From NCBI GenBank assembly GCA_016188545.1, contig JACPHO010000005.1:1-39742 (forward strand): 39,742 nt of DNA, given 5' to 3'. The first letter of the stretch is position 1. Each line of letters opens with the position of its first letter. Positions 1 to 7,797 of this stretch are shown here, in pieces. The position numbers and the translations under genes are program-made. The notes under the pieces were generated by a model, which worked only from the letters and a program-made list of their open reading frames with translations, was not told where the DNA came from and did not search any database. This DNA comes from Candidatus Shapirobacteria bacterium (lineage in GTDB: Bacteria; Patescibacteriota; Microgenomatia; UBA12405).

Positions 1-1391
1 AAAATCTCTGAATCCTTTATCAAAGTTCCAAGCTCCTTTGGACTTCTATCTGCAACTGCCTCTTTGTATGAAGCGTATTTAGTTTTATTCTCAAGCCCTA
101 AAATTTTCTCCACAAACTCGCTTGCTTTAAAAAGTTTTAATGCATCCTGAATTGTCCCTGGCAAAAATCTTAAGCGTTGTCTTTTATTATTTTCTTGTGT
201 TAATTTTTTACCTTCCAGACCGATCCTCAACAATGTATAAAGCGCTAAGTATGGATTGCTGTCTGGTGCAACCGATCGAACCTCGATTCGAGCGCTTCTT
301 TCATTGCCAACCGGAATGCGAATCATCGAGCCCCGATCGATTGGGGAAACTTTTATCTGGTTTGGGGCCTCAAAATGAGGATCAAGACGCCTATATGCAT
401 TAACGCTTGAGTTGAGTGCTAAACAAATCTCTGGCGCGTGATTTAAGATTTTGCTGATAAAATCCCATGCTTCTTTCGATAATCCATCCTGTCCCTTTTT
501 GTCATAAAAAATATTTTTGCCGTTTTTTCCCAAAGAAATATTGGTATGCATACCACTGCCGTTAATGTTTTGTAATGGTTTTGGGAGAAAAGTTGCTGTC
601 ATGCCCATTTTGTCGGCCACTTGGCGGCAAACCAATTTGTAAAGTTGAATCTGGTCACATGCACGAAGCGCATGAGTGTAGGAAAAATTGAGTTCAAACT
701 GCGATGGAGCCACTTCCGGGTGATCTTTTTCATTTTTAAAACCCATGGCTCGTTGGGCCTCGGCTGCTGCATCAATAAACTGCCGCAGTCTATCAAGTGG
801 CAAGGAGTGATAATATCCACCTGTAGTAATGAGTGCAAAACCACCGTTTTTTTCGTAATTCTGCTCGGCGTTAAAGCCGTCAACCAAAAAACCTTCTATC
901 TCTGCAGAGGCAAAAGGCGTAATTCCTTTTTCTTTTCCTAATTGCTTAATGTATCTTTGTAATTGGCCTCGAAAGTCAGACTGGTACGGTGTCTTATCGC
1001 GGTTAAAAATGTTGGCGAACATCACAACTTTGCCCGGACCAAAAACATCTGACGGCAGCCAGACAAGACTTGTCCAATCAACACCAAGCCGTAGATCTGA
1101 TTCATGCTGGGCGGTAAAGCCTCGAATAGAAGAACCATCAAAAGTAAGATTCTCCGCGGAATCAAGAAGATATTTCTTATCGTAATCAAGCATATGGAAC
1201 CTGCCTTCAAGGTCGGAAAAACAAAGCGTTACTGCTTTAATTCGTTTTTCTTTGGTAAGATATGTTCTGTATTCTTTTTCCTGCTCTGCTGAACTTTTTT
1301 TATCGCGGTCTTCTTTTGCTTTAAGATTCATTTCCTCAAGCTGGCTATAAGGAATTTCGAGGAATGTTTTAAGATTATTTTTACTATCCAT
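1..1391 (-). CDS. glnA: Glutamine synthetase, type I-like (partial; C-terminus beyond left window edge)
   Basis: Reverse-strand translation from ATG at 1391 reads MDSKNNLKTFLEIPYSQLEEMN...LTFDGSSIRGF...NGSGMHTNISL...NAYRRLDPHFEAPN; GS motifs. Absent from the ORF track because no stop lies in the window. Confidence 0.93.
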   Translation of the reverse strand, partial: MDSKNNLKTFLEIPYSQLEEMNLKAKEDRDKKSSAEQEKEYRTYLTKEKRIKAVTLCFSDLEGRFHMLDYDKKYLLDSAENLTFDGSSIRGFTAQHESDLRLGVDWTSLVWLPSDVFGPGKVVMFANIFNRDKTPYQSDFRGQLQRYIKQLGKEKGITPFASAEIEGFLVDGFNAEQNYEKNGGFALITTGGYYHSLPLDRLRQFIDAAAEAQRAMGFKNEKDHPEVAPSQFELNFSYTHALRACDQIQLYKLVCRQVADKMGMTATFLPKPLQNINGSGMHTNISLGKNGKNIFYDKKGQDGLSKEAWDFISKILNHAPEICLALNSSVNAYRRLDPHFEAPNQIKVSPIDRGSMIRIPVGNERSARIEVRSVAPDSNPYLALYTLLRIGLEGKKLTQENNKRQRLRFLPGTIQDALKLFKASEFVEKILGLENKTKYASYKEAVADRSPKELGTLIKDSEI

Positions 1392-1418
1392 AAGATAATT
1401 TATGAAGAATTAATACCA

Positions 1419-1447
1419 AAATTAACATGGATTAGTCTAATTGTCAA
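1419..1447 (-). promoter_or_regulatory. Candidate sigma70-type promoter of glutamine synthetase (TTGACA-17-TAATTT, extended TGn)
   Basis: Minus strand TTGACA (1447-1442), 17-nt spacer, TGT then TAATTT (1424-1419), upstream of start 1391. Confidence 0.6.
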
Positions 1448-1533
1448 GAAGTATTTGGAAAATAATCAAATTTGACATTACCAAATCTAACATGGCTCAA
1501 AACACTCTCCTCACCGATCAGAAATAAATTGAT

Positions 1534-1763
1534 TTACTTAAATTGCACCTGTAAGGACATGTTGAGTACTGCTGCTAATCGCTTGAGGAAAGAAAGAGAA
1601 GGGACAGTTACTGTGTTTGTGTTAACCCTTTTTCTATCCTTGCTTTAATCAATGCTCGAGCAACCTGATACTCAAGTTCTATTTCTTTTACCGCTTCTTT
1701 AAAGCCTGGTTTTTGCAGCAATTCTTTTTCAAAATCTTCCCATTTAAGGTGATTTACTGCCAT
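1534..1763 (-). pseudogene. HigA/XRE-like antitoxin remnant, central HTH deleted and frameshifted
   Basis: Frame 1: MAVNHLKWEDFEKELLQKPGFKEAVKEIELEYQVARALIKARIEKGLTQTQ* (1763-1608). Next frame continues VTVPSLSFLKRLAAVLNMSLQVQFK* (1611-1534), the usual C-terminus of such antitoxins. Confidence 0.75.
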
Positions 1764-1786
1764 ACAATTCTCCTTTTACTTTCATA

Positions 1787-2017
1787 TTATAGCAAAATTG
1801 TTATACTATCTGCTCCTAATACACGAAGTTCCCACAACTGCGTACCAATTAATTTTTTAATATGAGGTGAACTTGTGTTTGTACCAAAGTCTTTTAATAA
1901 ATTAATAGTGTTGCGAACTTTTGCTTGTGCTTTTAACTCTAAACTATCAATGAACTCTTTTACTGGTGGGTCGCCTTGCGGGGTTCTATATAACAAAATT
2001 TTCCACTTCTCGTCCAT
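1787..2017 (-). pseudogene. RelE/HigB-like toxin, probably C-terminally truncated
   Basis: MDEKWKILLYRTPQGDPPVKEFIDSLELKAQAKVRNTINLLKDFGTNTSSPHIKKLIGTQLWELRVLGADSITILL*: phage-derived Gp49/HigB-like N-terminus ending about where the LHGF..KKT region is expected; 23 nt upstream of the antitoxin remnant. Confidence 0.65.
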
Positions 2018-2079
2018 ATAACGAGTATAACAAATCAAAAACATTGACAATCTACATACTAAATGCCACACTTTGGTTA

Positions 2080-2757
2080 ATGGATAATGTTCCAAACCAA
2101 AATCTGCCTTCTCCTCAATCAGTGGAGCAACAAAAGACATCATCAAATCTTGCATGGTTAAAAACACTGACCTATGGTTTTTCCCTTGTCTCATTCGGTA
2201 TAGCAATTGGTGTAATAGGATCAATTCTGACTACAAACAAAAATCAACAAACTTCTCAAAACCAGCAAATTATATCTCCCACCATCCCTCAACCCTCCCC
2301 AACCCCCGACCCAACTGCAAATTGGAAAACATATGAAGGAACTAACTTCTCTTTTAAATATCCATCTACTATGTATATACAAAAGCAAACAACAAATGAA
2401 ACACGATGGAAATCAGACTATGTACCCGGCTCGTATATATTCAATGCGATGATTTTACGCTCTAAGATTACCCCATTTATAAAACTTGAAGTAGGAACTA
2501 CTATATATCGATATCACCAAGGGGAAGATAGTAAAGAAGTTTTTACAGAAATTATTAATGGTTTTGATGAAAATAAAAAAATTACCCTAGGAGAAAAAGA
2601 GGCGCAGAGTTATATTTATAATTGTGGCCCAGATTGTTACTATCACGCAGTATATTTTTATCATGGAAATCTATACTACGAACTTGTTAAATATATAGCC
2701 GGTGGTGGTTCAGAAGCAGAATTTCAAAAAATCCTCTCCACCTTCAGATTCGACTAG
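2080..2757 (+). CDS. Hypothetical membrane-anchored protein (N-terminal TM plus extracytoplasmic domain)
   Basis: MDNVPNQNLPSPQSVEQQKTSSNLAWLKTLTYGFSLVSFGIAIGVIGSILTTN...PTPDPTANWKTYEGTNFSFKYPSTM; TM helix, Pro-rich linker, F-S-F-K-Y-P motif of small secreted domains. Confidence 0.7.
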   Translation: MDNVPNQNLPSPQSVEQQKTSSNLAWLKTLTYGFSLVSFGIAIGVIGSILTTNKNQQTSQNQQIISPTIPQPSPTPDPTANWKTYEGTNFSFKYPSTMYIQKQTTNETRWKSDYVPGSYIFNAMILRSKITPFIKLEVGTTIYRYHQGEDSKEVFTEIINGFDENKKITLGEKEAQSYIYNCGPDCYYHAVYFYHGNLYYELVKYIAGGGSEAEFQKILSTFRFD

Positions 2758-2801
2758 CTCACTGCAAGCAAATTCACCGATCAAAAATAATTGCTTCTAC
2801 A

Positions 2802-2830
2802 TTGACAACCATTACGAACAAGAGCATAAT
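2802..2830 (+). promoter_or_regulatory. Promoter TTGACA-17-CATAAT, -10 ends 6 nt before ATG (leaderless candidate)
   Basis: TTGACA 2802-2807, CATAAT 2825-2830, ATG 2837. Confidence 0.6.
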
Positions 2831-2836
2831 AATAGT

Positions 2837-3070
2837 ATGAAAAAGATAAGGCCAATAAATATCACTCCTCTGACAGAAAAATACGGTCCTGGTTACATTG
2901 CCAAGGATAAAAAAAGTGGTAAAATTATCGCTCATGCCTCACGTGTTGATACGTTGATGAAAAAAGTGAAAACGACAAAAGAACAAAAAGAGGTGGTCAT
3001 AAGCTGGATACCTAAGCATGGAGCACGTTATGTCTTTACGCTTTCCCTTCGTATACGCACAGGTCGCTGA
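2837..3070 (+). CDS. DUF5678-like small protein
   Basis: MKKIRPINITPLTEKYGPGYIAKDKKSGKIIAHASRVDTLMKKVK...: pattern W/Y-I-A-..-GKIIAH-..-L...; start at internal Met of the track ORF. Confidence 0.5.
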   Translation: MKKIRPINITPLTEKYGPGYIAKDKKSGKIIAHASRVDTLMKKVKTTKEQKEVVISWIPKHGARYVFTLSLRIRTGR

Positions 3071-3443
3071 TTTAGGCAAACTATTTTACCCTTTTGTTCG
3101 TGCAAGTCTAAAAACAGTGTACGGCTGGCAAGAATTTGATTTTCTGTTAGATACTGGGGCTGATGTTACTACTTTACCAAGGACAATGCTCCCCATCTTA
3201 GGCCTTAAAAATAAATCTCTACACAAACAGAAAACGCAAGGTGTGGGCGGCATTTGGATTGAAACTCTCGAAACATTGCTCCCCATTCGTATTGGCAGTG
3301 ACGAATTCCCAATTCATGCCTCCATTACCAATACGGAAGAAGAGGGAATTCCTCTCCTTTTGGGGAGAAAAGATATTTTTGAAAATCGTTTTAACCTGGA
3401 GGTAAACAGTAAAGAAAAAGTAACGATACTCAAAAGGAACTAA
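3018..3443 (+). CDS. Retropepsin-like aspartyl protease
   Basis: FDFLLDTGADVTTLPRTMLPILGL ... IPLLLGRKDIFENRFNLEVN: DTGA motif and ILGR element. Overlaps the preceding gene (start at 3018 or 3030). Confidence 0.75.
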   Translation: MEHVMSLRFPFVYAQVADLGKLFYPFVRASLKTVYGWQEFDFLLDTGADVTTLPRTMLPILGLKNKSLHKQKTQGVGGIWIETLETLLPIRIGSDEFPIHASITNTEEEGIPLLLGRKDIFENRFNLEVNSKEKVTILKRN

Positions 3444-3492
3444 TTTCATCAAGTCCTCTTTATATTCTTTTCTTTCTGTGGTTTCTTCCCAG

Positions 3493-3521
3493 TTGTGGAT
3501 AGAGATAAAAAATAGTACACT
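3493..3521 (+). promoter_or_regulatory. Promoter TTGTGG-17-TACACT ending 6 nt before ATG (leaderless candidate)
   Basis: TTGTGG 3493-3498, TACACT 3516-3521, ATG 3528. Confidence 0.45.
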
Positions 3522-3527
3522 ATATGT

Positions 3528-3841
3528 ATGAATTATAAAATAATACCAACACAAGATGTAATTGAAAAAACCATACAAAGCCTAAAAGCAAATGGGATTA
3601 ATGCAATTGTTGTCGAGAATGGCAAGGAGGCGAAGAAAAAAGTGTTTGAGCTTATTTCTCACGATGCAGAGGTGATGACTATGTCATCAACAACGCTTGA
3701 TACAATAAGCCTGACAGAAACGATCAATAAATCTACCAAATATAATGCTGTTAGAGATAAACTCTATTCTATGGATCGAGAAACTCAATACATAGAAATG
3801 CAAAATTAGGCGCCGCGCCAGAATGGACTATTGGCAGTGTG
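3528..3841 (+). pseudogene. LUD-domain protein, frameshifted and 3'-truncated
   Basis: MNYKIIPTQDVIEKTIQSLKANGINAIVVENGKEAKKKVFELI...YNAVRDKLYSMDRETQYIEMQN*; a -1 nt event at CAAAATTAGG hides the continuation KLGAAPEWTIGSV, which then stops being recognisable. Confidence 0.75.
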
Positions 3842-3891
3842 TTTTAGGATTTTAATTTGACATTCATTCTTCTTTTTGAAATATTAACATC

Positions 3892-4023
3892 ATGGATGTT
3901 TCAACAGAACAGCAAAACGTATCATCAAATAATCTCGCATGGTTAAAAACACTAGCCTATGGTTTCTCTCTGGTCTCATTTGGTATCGCAATTGGCGTAA
4001 TAGGTTATATTTTAACTCAATAA
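3892..4023 (+). CDS. 43-aa membrane peptide, paralogue of the N-terminal anchor of the 2080-2757 protein
   Basis: MDVSTEQQNVSSNNLAWLKTLAYGFSLVSFGIAIGVIGYILTQ*; nearly identical to SSNLAWLKTLTYGFSLVSFGIAIGVIGSILT. Too short for the ORF track. Confidence 0.55.
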   Translation: MDVSTEQQNVSSNNLAWLKTLAYGFSLVSFGIAIGVIGYILTQ

Positions 4024-4028
4024 AATAT

Positions 4029-4361
4029 ATGATTCTTGTCATTTCCAAAAAAGCTACAAAAGAAGAGATAGGAAAAATGGCGCAGGATTTTGAGGGATAT
4101 GTCAAAGTTGTTGTGGATATTGACAAAGAAATACTTGCTGGTGGAGGGAAACGGCATGCTGACGCAGAACAAACACTTTTAGAAAATGGCTCAAGACAAG
4201 ATAATCTATGGGGAGGCGGATTAGATTTGGAGACAAAGGAAATTGATTACAATTCAATTATTAATTTACGGCCAACACAGAATAATCCAAGCCGAGATAT
4301 CCTGTCAGAAAATATAAGAAAAAAATTTGATACAATTGTGAAGAAACTTTTATCAGTATGA
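4029..4361 (+). CDS. DUF5674-like protein
   Basis: MILVISKKATKEEIGKMAQDFEGYVKVVVDIDKEILAGGGKRHADAEQTLLENGSRQDNLWGGGLD...INLRPTQNNPSRDI. Confidence 0.65.
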   Translation: MILVISKKATKEEIGKMAQDFEGYVKVVVDIDKEILAGGGKRHADAEQTLLENGSRQDNLWGGGLDLETKEIDYNSIINLRPTQNNPSRDILSENIRKKFDTIVKKLLSV

Positions 4362-4666
4362 CTACCAGAGAAAAAATTCTAGATATCGCAATGAACCTTA
4401 ATAGAGTTGGGAACTGGGCTGCTGATGGATACGAAGCTAAACAAAAACGCATTAGGTTATTTGTTGACGAAACATCGCAGATGATCAAAACTATAGAGCC
4501 GACATCTTTCCCCAAAAAGTTTAGAAAAACATTTGATCAGTTTTTACACGAATATGAAAAGTTGAAAAAAGAGATATACCATTCCCCTAAAAATGAGCTC
4601 TTGTGGGCTGAGACAATGATGACATGGGGAAACATTCTCACTCATCGTGCTCGTCTTCTTGAATAG
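4358..4666 (+). CDS. Hypothetical protein, ATGA-overlapping with DUF5674-like gene
   Basis: 102-aa ORF starting in the stop of the previous gene. Confidence 0.6.
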   Translation: MTTREKILDIAMNLNRVGNWAADGYEAKQKRIRLFVDETSQMIKTIEPTSFPKKFRKTFDQFLHEYEKLKKEIYHSPKNELLWAETMMTWGNILTHRARLLE

Positions 4667-4677
4667 AGAAGATATTT

Positions 4678-5871
4678 TTATTTTCCAAACCGCCGCTCGC
4701 GGGAGATGTAGTCAAGGATTGCTTTATCAAATTCTTTTTCATTAAAATCCGGCCAGTAAGTATTAGTAAAATACAATTCACTGTAAGTACTTTGCCATGG
4801 AAGATAACCGCTTAAACGCTGCTCGCCTCCTGTACGGATAATTAAATCTGGGTCTGGCTGACCAGCAGTATATAAAAAATCACTGAATATTCTTTCTGTA
4901 ACTTCTTTTGGTTTTTCTGCAATAATTTTTTGAACCGCTCGTAATATCTCTTCCCTTCCTCCGTAATTGAGTGCAAAATTAACAGTAATACCTGTATTGT
5001 TTTTTGTATCCTCAACAACTTCTTGTATATCTTTTTCAATATCTTTAGGAAAAGCGGAAATATCCCCAAGTGTTTTAACCCGCACATTATTTTTTTTAAG
5101 CTTTGCTACCAAGGAACCACTAAACATACGACGAAATAAATTCATCAGTGCATCTACTTCTCTTTTCTCCCGATTCCAATTTTCTGTAGAAAATGCCCAA
5201 AACGTAAGATATTTAATCCCTAAATCTGCTGCATGGGAAACAGTTGGTTCAATCCGGTTAAAACCATACCTGTGACCAATAAAAACAGGCAACTTTCTTT
5301 CTCGTGCCCATCGCCTGTTACCATCCATAATCATGGCAACATGTTTTGGCAAAAATAAATTTGTCATTGTGTATATAACCCATGGTGTATATTTTTTTTC
5401 TCTTTGTTTTAAAACATCTTTAATAAACTCTTCCCTTTTTACCCAAGCATATTCATAAACAACATCTTTGTTTGGATTTATTTTACCATCATATTCCCCT
5501 AGTAAAATTGCGCAGTATTCGTTTTCACAGTTTTTTCCATACTTTGCAAAATAATTAAATGCGCCAACTTTTTTCAAAGATACAGCACTTATTCCCATTT
5601 CTCTTTTTAGTGAACGAGCGGCTGCCTCTTCATATGTTTCATCATGAGTTGAGTAATGCAAAACATGACTTATTGCGCTTAAATCCCAATATCCATCCCA
5701 AAGTTTGTGTTTTCTCTTCTGCAATAATACTTCCCCTTTTTTGTTTTCGAGTAAGACCACAAACGCGCGGTGATGCAATCCCTGTCTAAGATGACACTTT
5801 TCCTTTTCGGCATACTTACCTAAAAAATTATCTTTTTCGTCAACCAGTAATAACATTTGCTTCTCTTCCAT
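4678..5871 (-). CDS. IPP-isomerase-like NUDIX domain fused to isoprenyl transferase (UppS/cis-prenyltransferase)
   Basis: N-terminus MEEKQMLLLVDEKDNFLGKYAEKEKCHLRQGLHHRAF...WDGYWDLSAISHV...ENEYCAILLGEYDG...YTPW (IDI-1/NUDIX); C-terminus VAMIMDGNRRWARE..GHRYGFNRI..LTFWAFSTENWNR...PDPDLIIRTGGEQRLSGYLPWQSTYSELYF (UppS) in one frame. Confidence 0.88.
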   Translation of the reverse strand: MEEKQMLLLVDEKDNFLGKYAEKEKCHLRQGLHHRAFVVLLENKKGEVLLQKRKHKLWDGYWDLSAISHVLHYSTHDETYEEAAARSLKREMGISAVSLKKVGAFNYFAKYGKNCENEYCAILLGEYDGKINPNKDVVYEYAWVKREEFIKDVLKQREKKYTPWVIYTMTNLFLPKHVAMIMDGNRRWARERKLPVFIGHRYGFNRIEPTVSHAADLGIKYLTFWAFSTENWNREKREVDALMNLFRRMFSGSLVAKLKKNNVRVKTLGDISAFPKDIEKDIQEVVEDTKNNTGITVNFALNYGGREEILRAVQKIIAEKPKEVTERIFSDFLYTAGQPDPDLIIRTGGEQRLSGYLPWQSTYSELYFTNTYWPDFNEKEFDKAILDYISRERRFGK

Positions 5872-5872
5872 A

Positions 5873-6835
5873 TTAAAATAAATGTTCTTTAACCAAGTGT
5901 GCCCCACTACTTGGAAGGTTGATTATAACATCCTTTGTTACAGAAAGCGTTCTTGCCAATGTTGCGACTTTTTCTTTATCTTTTCCCTGACAAATGAGAT
6001 GCACATCTTGTCCCGTATTTAATGTCCAGTATACAGGTATACCTTGTATCCTCCATTTCTCGACGGCCTTTATTACGACAATTGTTTCTGGTTTAAAATA
6101 GATAAGCGGTGGTTTTTGGGTAAGCATAATTGCATGAAGTTCTAACGCTTCTTGTTCGACAAGTTCTCCAAAACTTTCAAAGTCCCTTTTTTGGATTAGC
6201 TTTTTGAGATCTTCATTTTTCTTTTTCATTCTTGATAATCGAACAGCCATAAATGGACTTGATTCTGCGGTCTTTTGACCAACGCTAGTTGACACGTCCT
6301 TTTTTTGGCTGCTTGCAACTACAACCACGTCCGCAATATCATAATAATCTTCTTTGAAAATTTGTATAGCATACGATGTTTCACTTGTATTACCATCGAA
6401 CCATTCAACAAAACCATTAGGAATCGATCGGCACGCAGAACCAGAACCTTGGCGCGCTAAAATTGAGAGCTCTTTTTCGGAAAGCTGCAGCGAAGCAGCA
6501 AATGACGCGGCAACTGTTAATGCAGCAAAACCAGAGGCAGACGAAGAAAGACCAGTGCCTGTTGGAAAATTATTTTCTGACACAACTTTTGCTTTTTGAT
6601 GTATACCTGCTATCTTTCTAATTCTATCAAGATGTTTTATTACTCTGTCTATCTCACCTGGGAGGTGAATTTCATCTTTTTTATATTCATCTAAAAATTC
6701 TACTGTTGTTGTCGTTAACAAATTACTTAAATTCATTGAAATACTTCCATTCTCGGGAATCCGTAACTTCTCATCTTTCTTTCCCCAATATTTGGTAAAT
6801 GCAATATTTGATGGTGCAACTGCGGTTTTTTTCAT
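5873..6835 (-). CDS. mvaD: Diphosphomevalonate decarboxylase
   Basis: MKKTAVAPSNIAFTKYWGKKDEKLRIPENGSISMNL...FPTGTGLSSSASGFAAL...GSGSACRSIPNGFVEW. Confidence 0.93.
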   Translation of the reverse strand: MKKTAVAPSNIAFTKYWGKKDEKLRIPENGSISMNLSNLLTTTTVEFLDEYKKDEIHLPGEIDRVIKHLDRIRKIAGIHQKAKVVSENNFPTGTGLSSSASGFAALTVAASFAASLQLSEKELSILARQGSGSACRSIPNGFVEWFDGNTSETSYAIQIFKEDYYDIADVVVVASSQKKDVSTSVGQKTAESSPFMAVRLSRMKKKNEDLKKLIQKRDFESFGELVEQEALELHAIMLTQKPPLIYFKPETIVVIKAVEKWRIQGIPVYWTLNTGQDVHLICQGKDKEKVATLARTLSVTKDVIINLPSSGAHLVKEHLF

Positions 6836-7797
6836 GACTCTATTCGTACTCCTTCTGCATTAACTGAAACATCAATGACTTGACCTCCAGTATTTTTTAT
6901 TGCTTTCTCAACAAGCCTTCTTTTACTCTCATCAACAAGAGCAATCATACAATCTCCACCTCCTGCGCCAGATAATTTTGCCCCATATGCGCCCCTGCTT
7001 AGCGAGGCAGCAATCATTAAATCTAGTTTTTTGGTACTCACGCCTAAGTTTTTCAAAAACATTTGATTTTTATTCATAAGCTCTCCCGTTTGCTTCCAAT
7101 CTTTCTTTTCTAATGCTTCCTGTGCGTTAGCTACCACTTTTGCGATTTCAATAAACACTTTTGTTTTTCTTGAAACTTGATTGATAATCGCTATTGTATC
7201 TGCTTTTTTACCGCTATACCCAACAACTATTGGAAGCTCTGATACAGATAATGGTTTTACTATTTCCCCTCCAGTTACAAAATACAGTGTTCCACCATAT
7301 ATGGCTGCAGCCACATCAAACCCAGAACCTTTTTTCTGAATATCAATTACTGTTTTGTAAGCTAAATCAAAAATTTGTTTATTATCCAAATTTATATTGA
7401 ACAATTCCGATAATGCCTTAATAACACAAACTGTTGATGCAGAAGATGATCCAAATCCAAATAAGGAACTAAATTCAGATGTAGTTAAAATTTTAATACC
7501 GTGTTTTAAAGGGTATTTTTTAACAAAGTTTTTGACTGCCATCTCAACAAACCTTGCTTCCTTTGGAATATCACCTTTCCCTAACTCGGAAATTGATTTT
7601 TGGTAACTGGTAATGTCTACATCTGGAGCTTGAAGTTCAAAAGATGAGGTATTTGTAAACTCAACTGTTGCCTTCATTCTTTGATTTACAGCAGTAACAA
7701 TACAAGGTTTTTGAAATAGTGCGGCATGCTCGCCAAAAAGCATCAGTTTTCCAGGAGCCGATACAGTAATTTTATTCACGTCGCAATCCCTCCACAC
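6832..7797 (-). CDS. GHMP kinase, probable phosphomevalonate kinase
   Basis: ITVSAPGKLMLFGEHAALFQKPCIVTAVNQR...FGFGSSSAS...KKGSGFDVAAAIYGGTLYF...GAYGAKLSGAGGGDC; the GSGFDVAAA motif fits ERG8/MvaK2-type enzymes. Confidence 0.75.
   Translation of the reverse strand: MWRDCDVNKITVSAPGKLMLFGEHAALFQKPCIVTAVNQRMKATVEFTNTSSFELQAPDVDITSYQKSISELGKGDIPKEARFVEMAVKNFVKKYPLKHGIKILTTSEFSSLFGFGSSSASTVCVIKALSELFNINLDNKQIFDLAYKTVIDIQKKGSGFDVAAAIYGGTLYFVTGGEIVKPLSVSELPIVVGYSGKKADTIAIINQVSRKTKVFIEIAKVVANAQEALEKKDWKQTGELMNKNQMFLKNLGVSTKKLDLMIAASLSRGAYGAKLSGAGGGDCMIALVDESKRRLVEKAIKNTGGQVIDVSVNAEGVRIES

Noticed and set aside
621-941. ORFs 140-403, 621-941, 949-1185 (+) and 599-883 (-)
   Set aside because: They overlap the well-supported glutamine synthetase frame on the minus strand.
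3890-4126. Similar minus-strand ORFs at 1787-2224 (N-terminal part) and 3890-4126 sharing RNHR.VFLTM-like sequence
   Set aside because: They are antisense readings of the duplicated membrane-anchor module; the similarity is explained by the + strand duplication.
4842-5087. Separate minus-strand ORF inside the uppS region
   Set aside because: Out of frame with the conserved UppS motifs; no family features.
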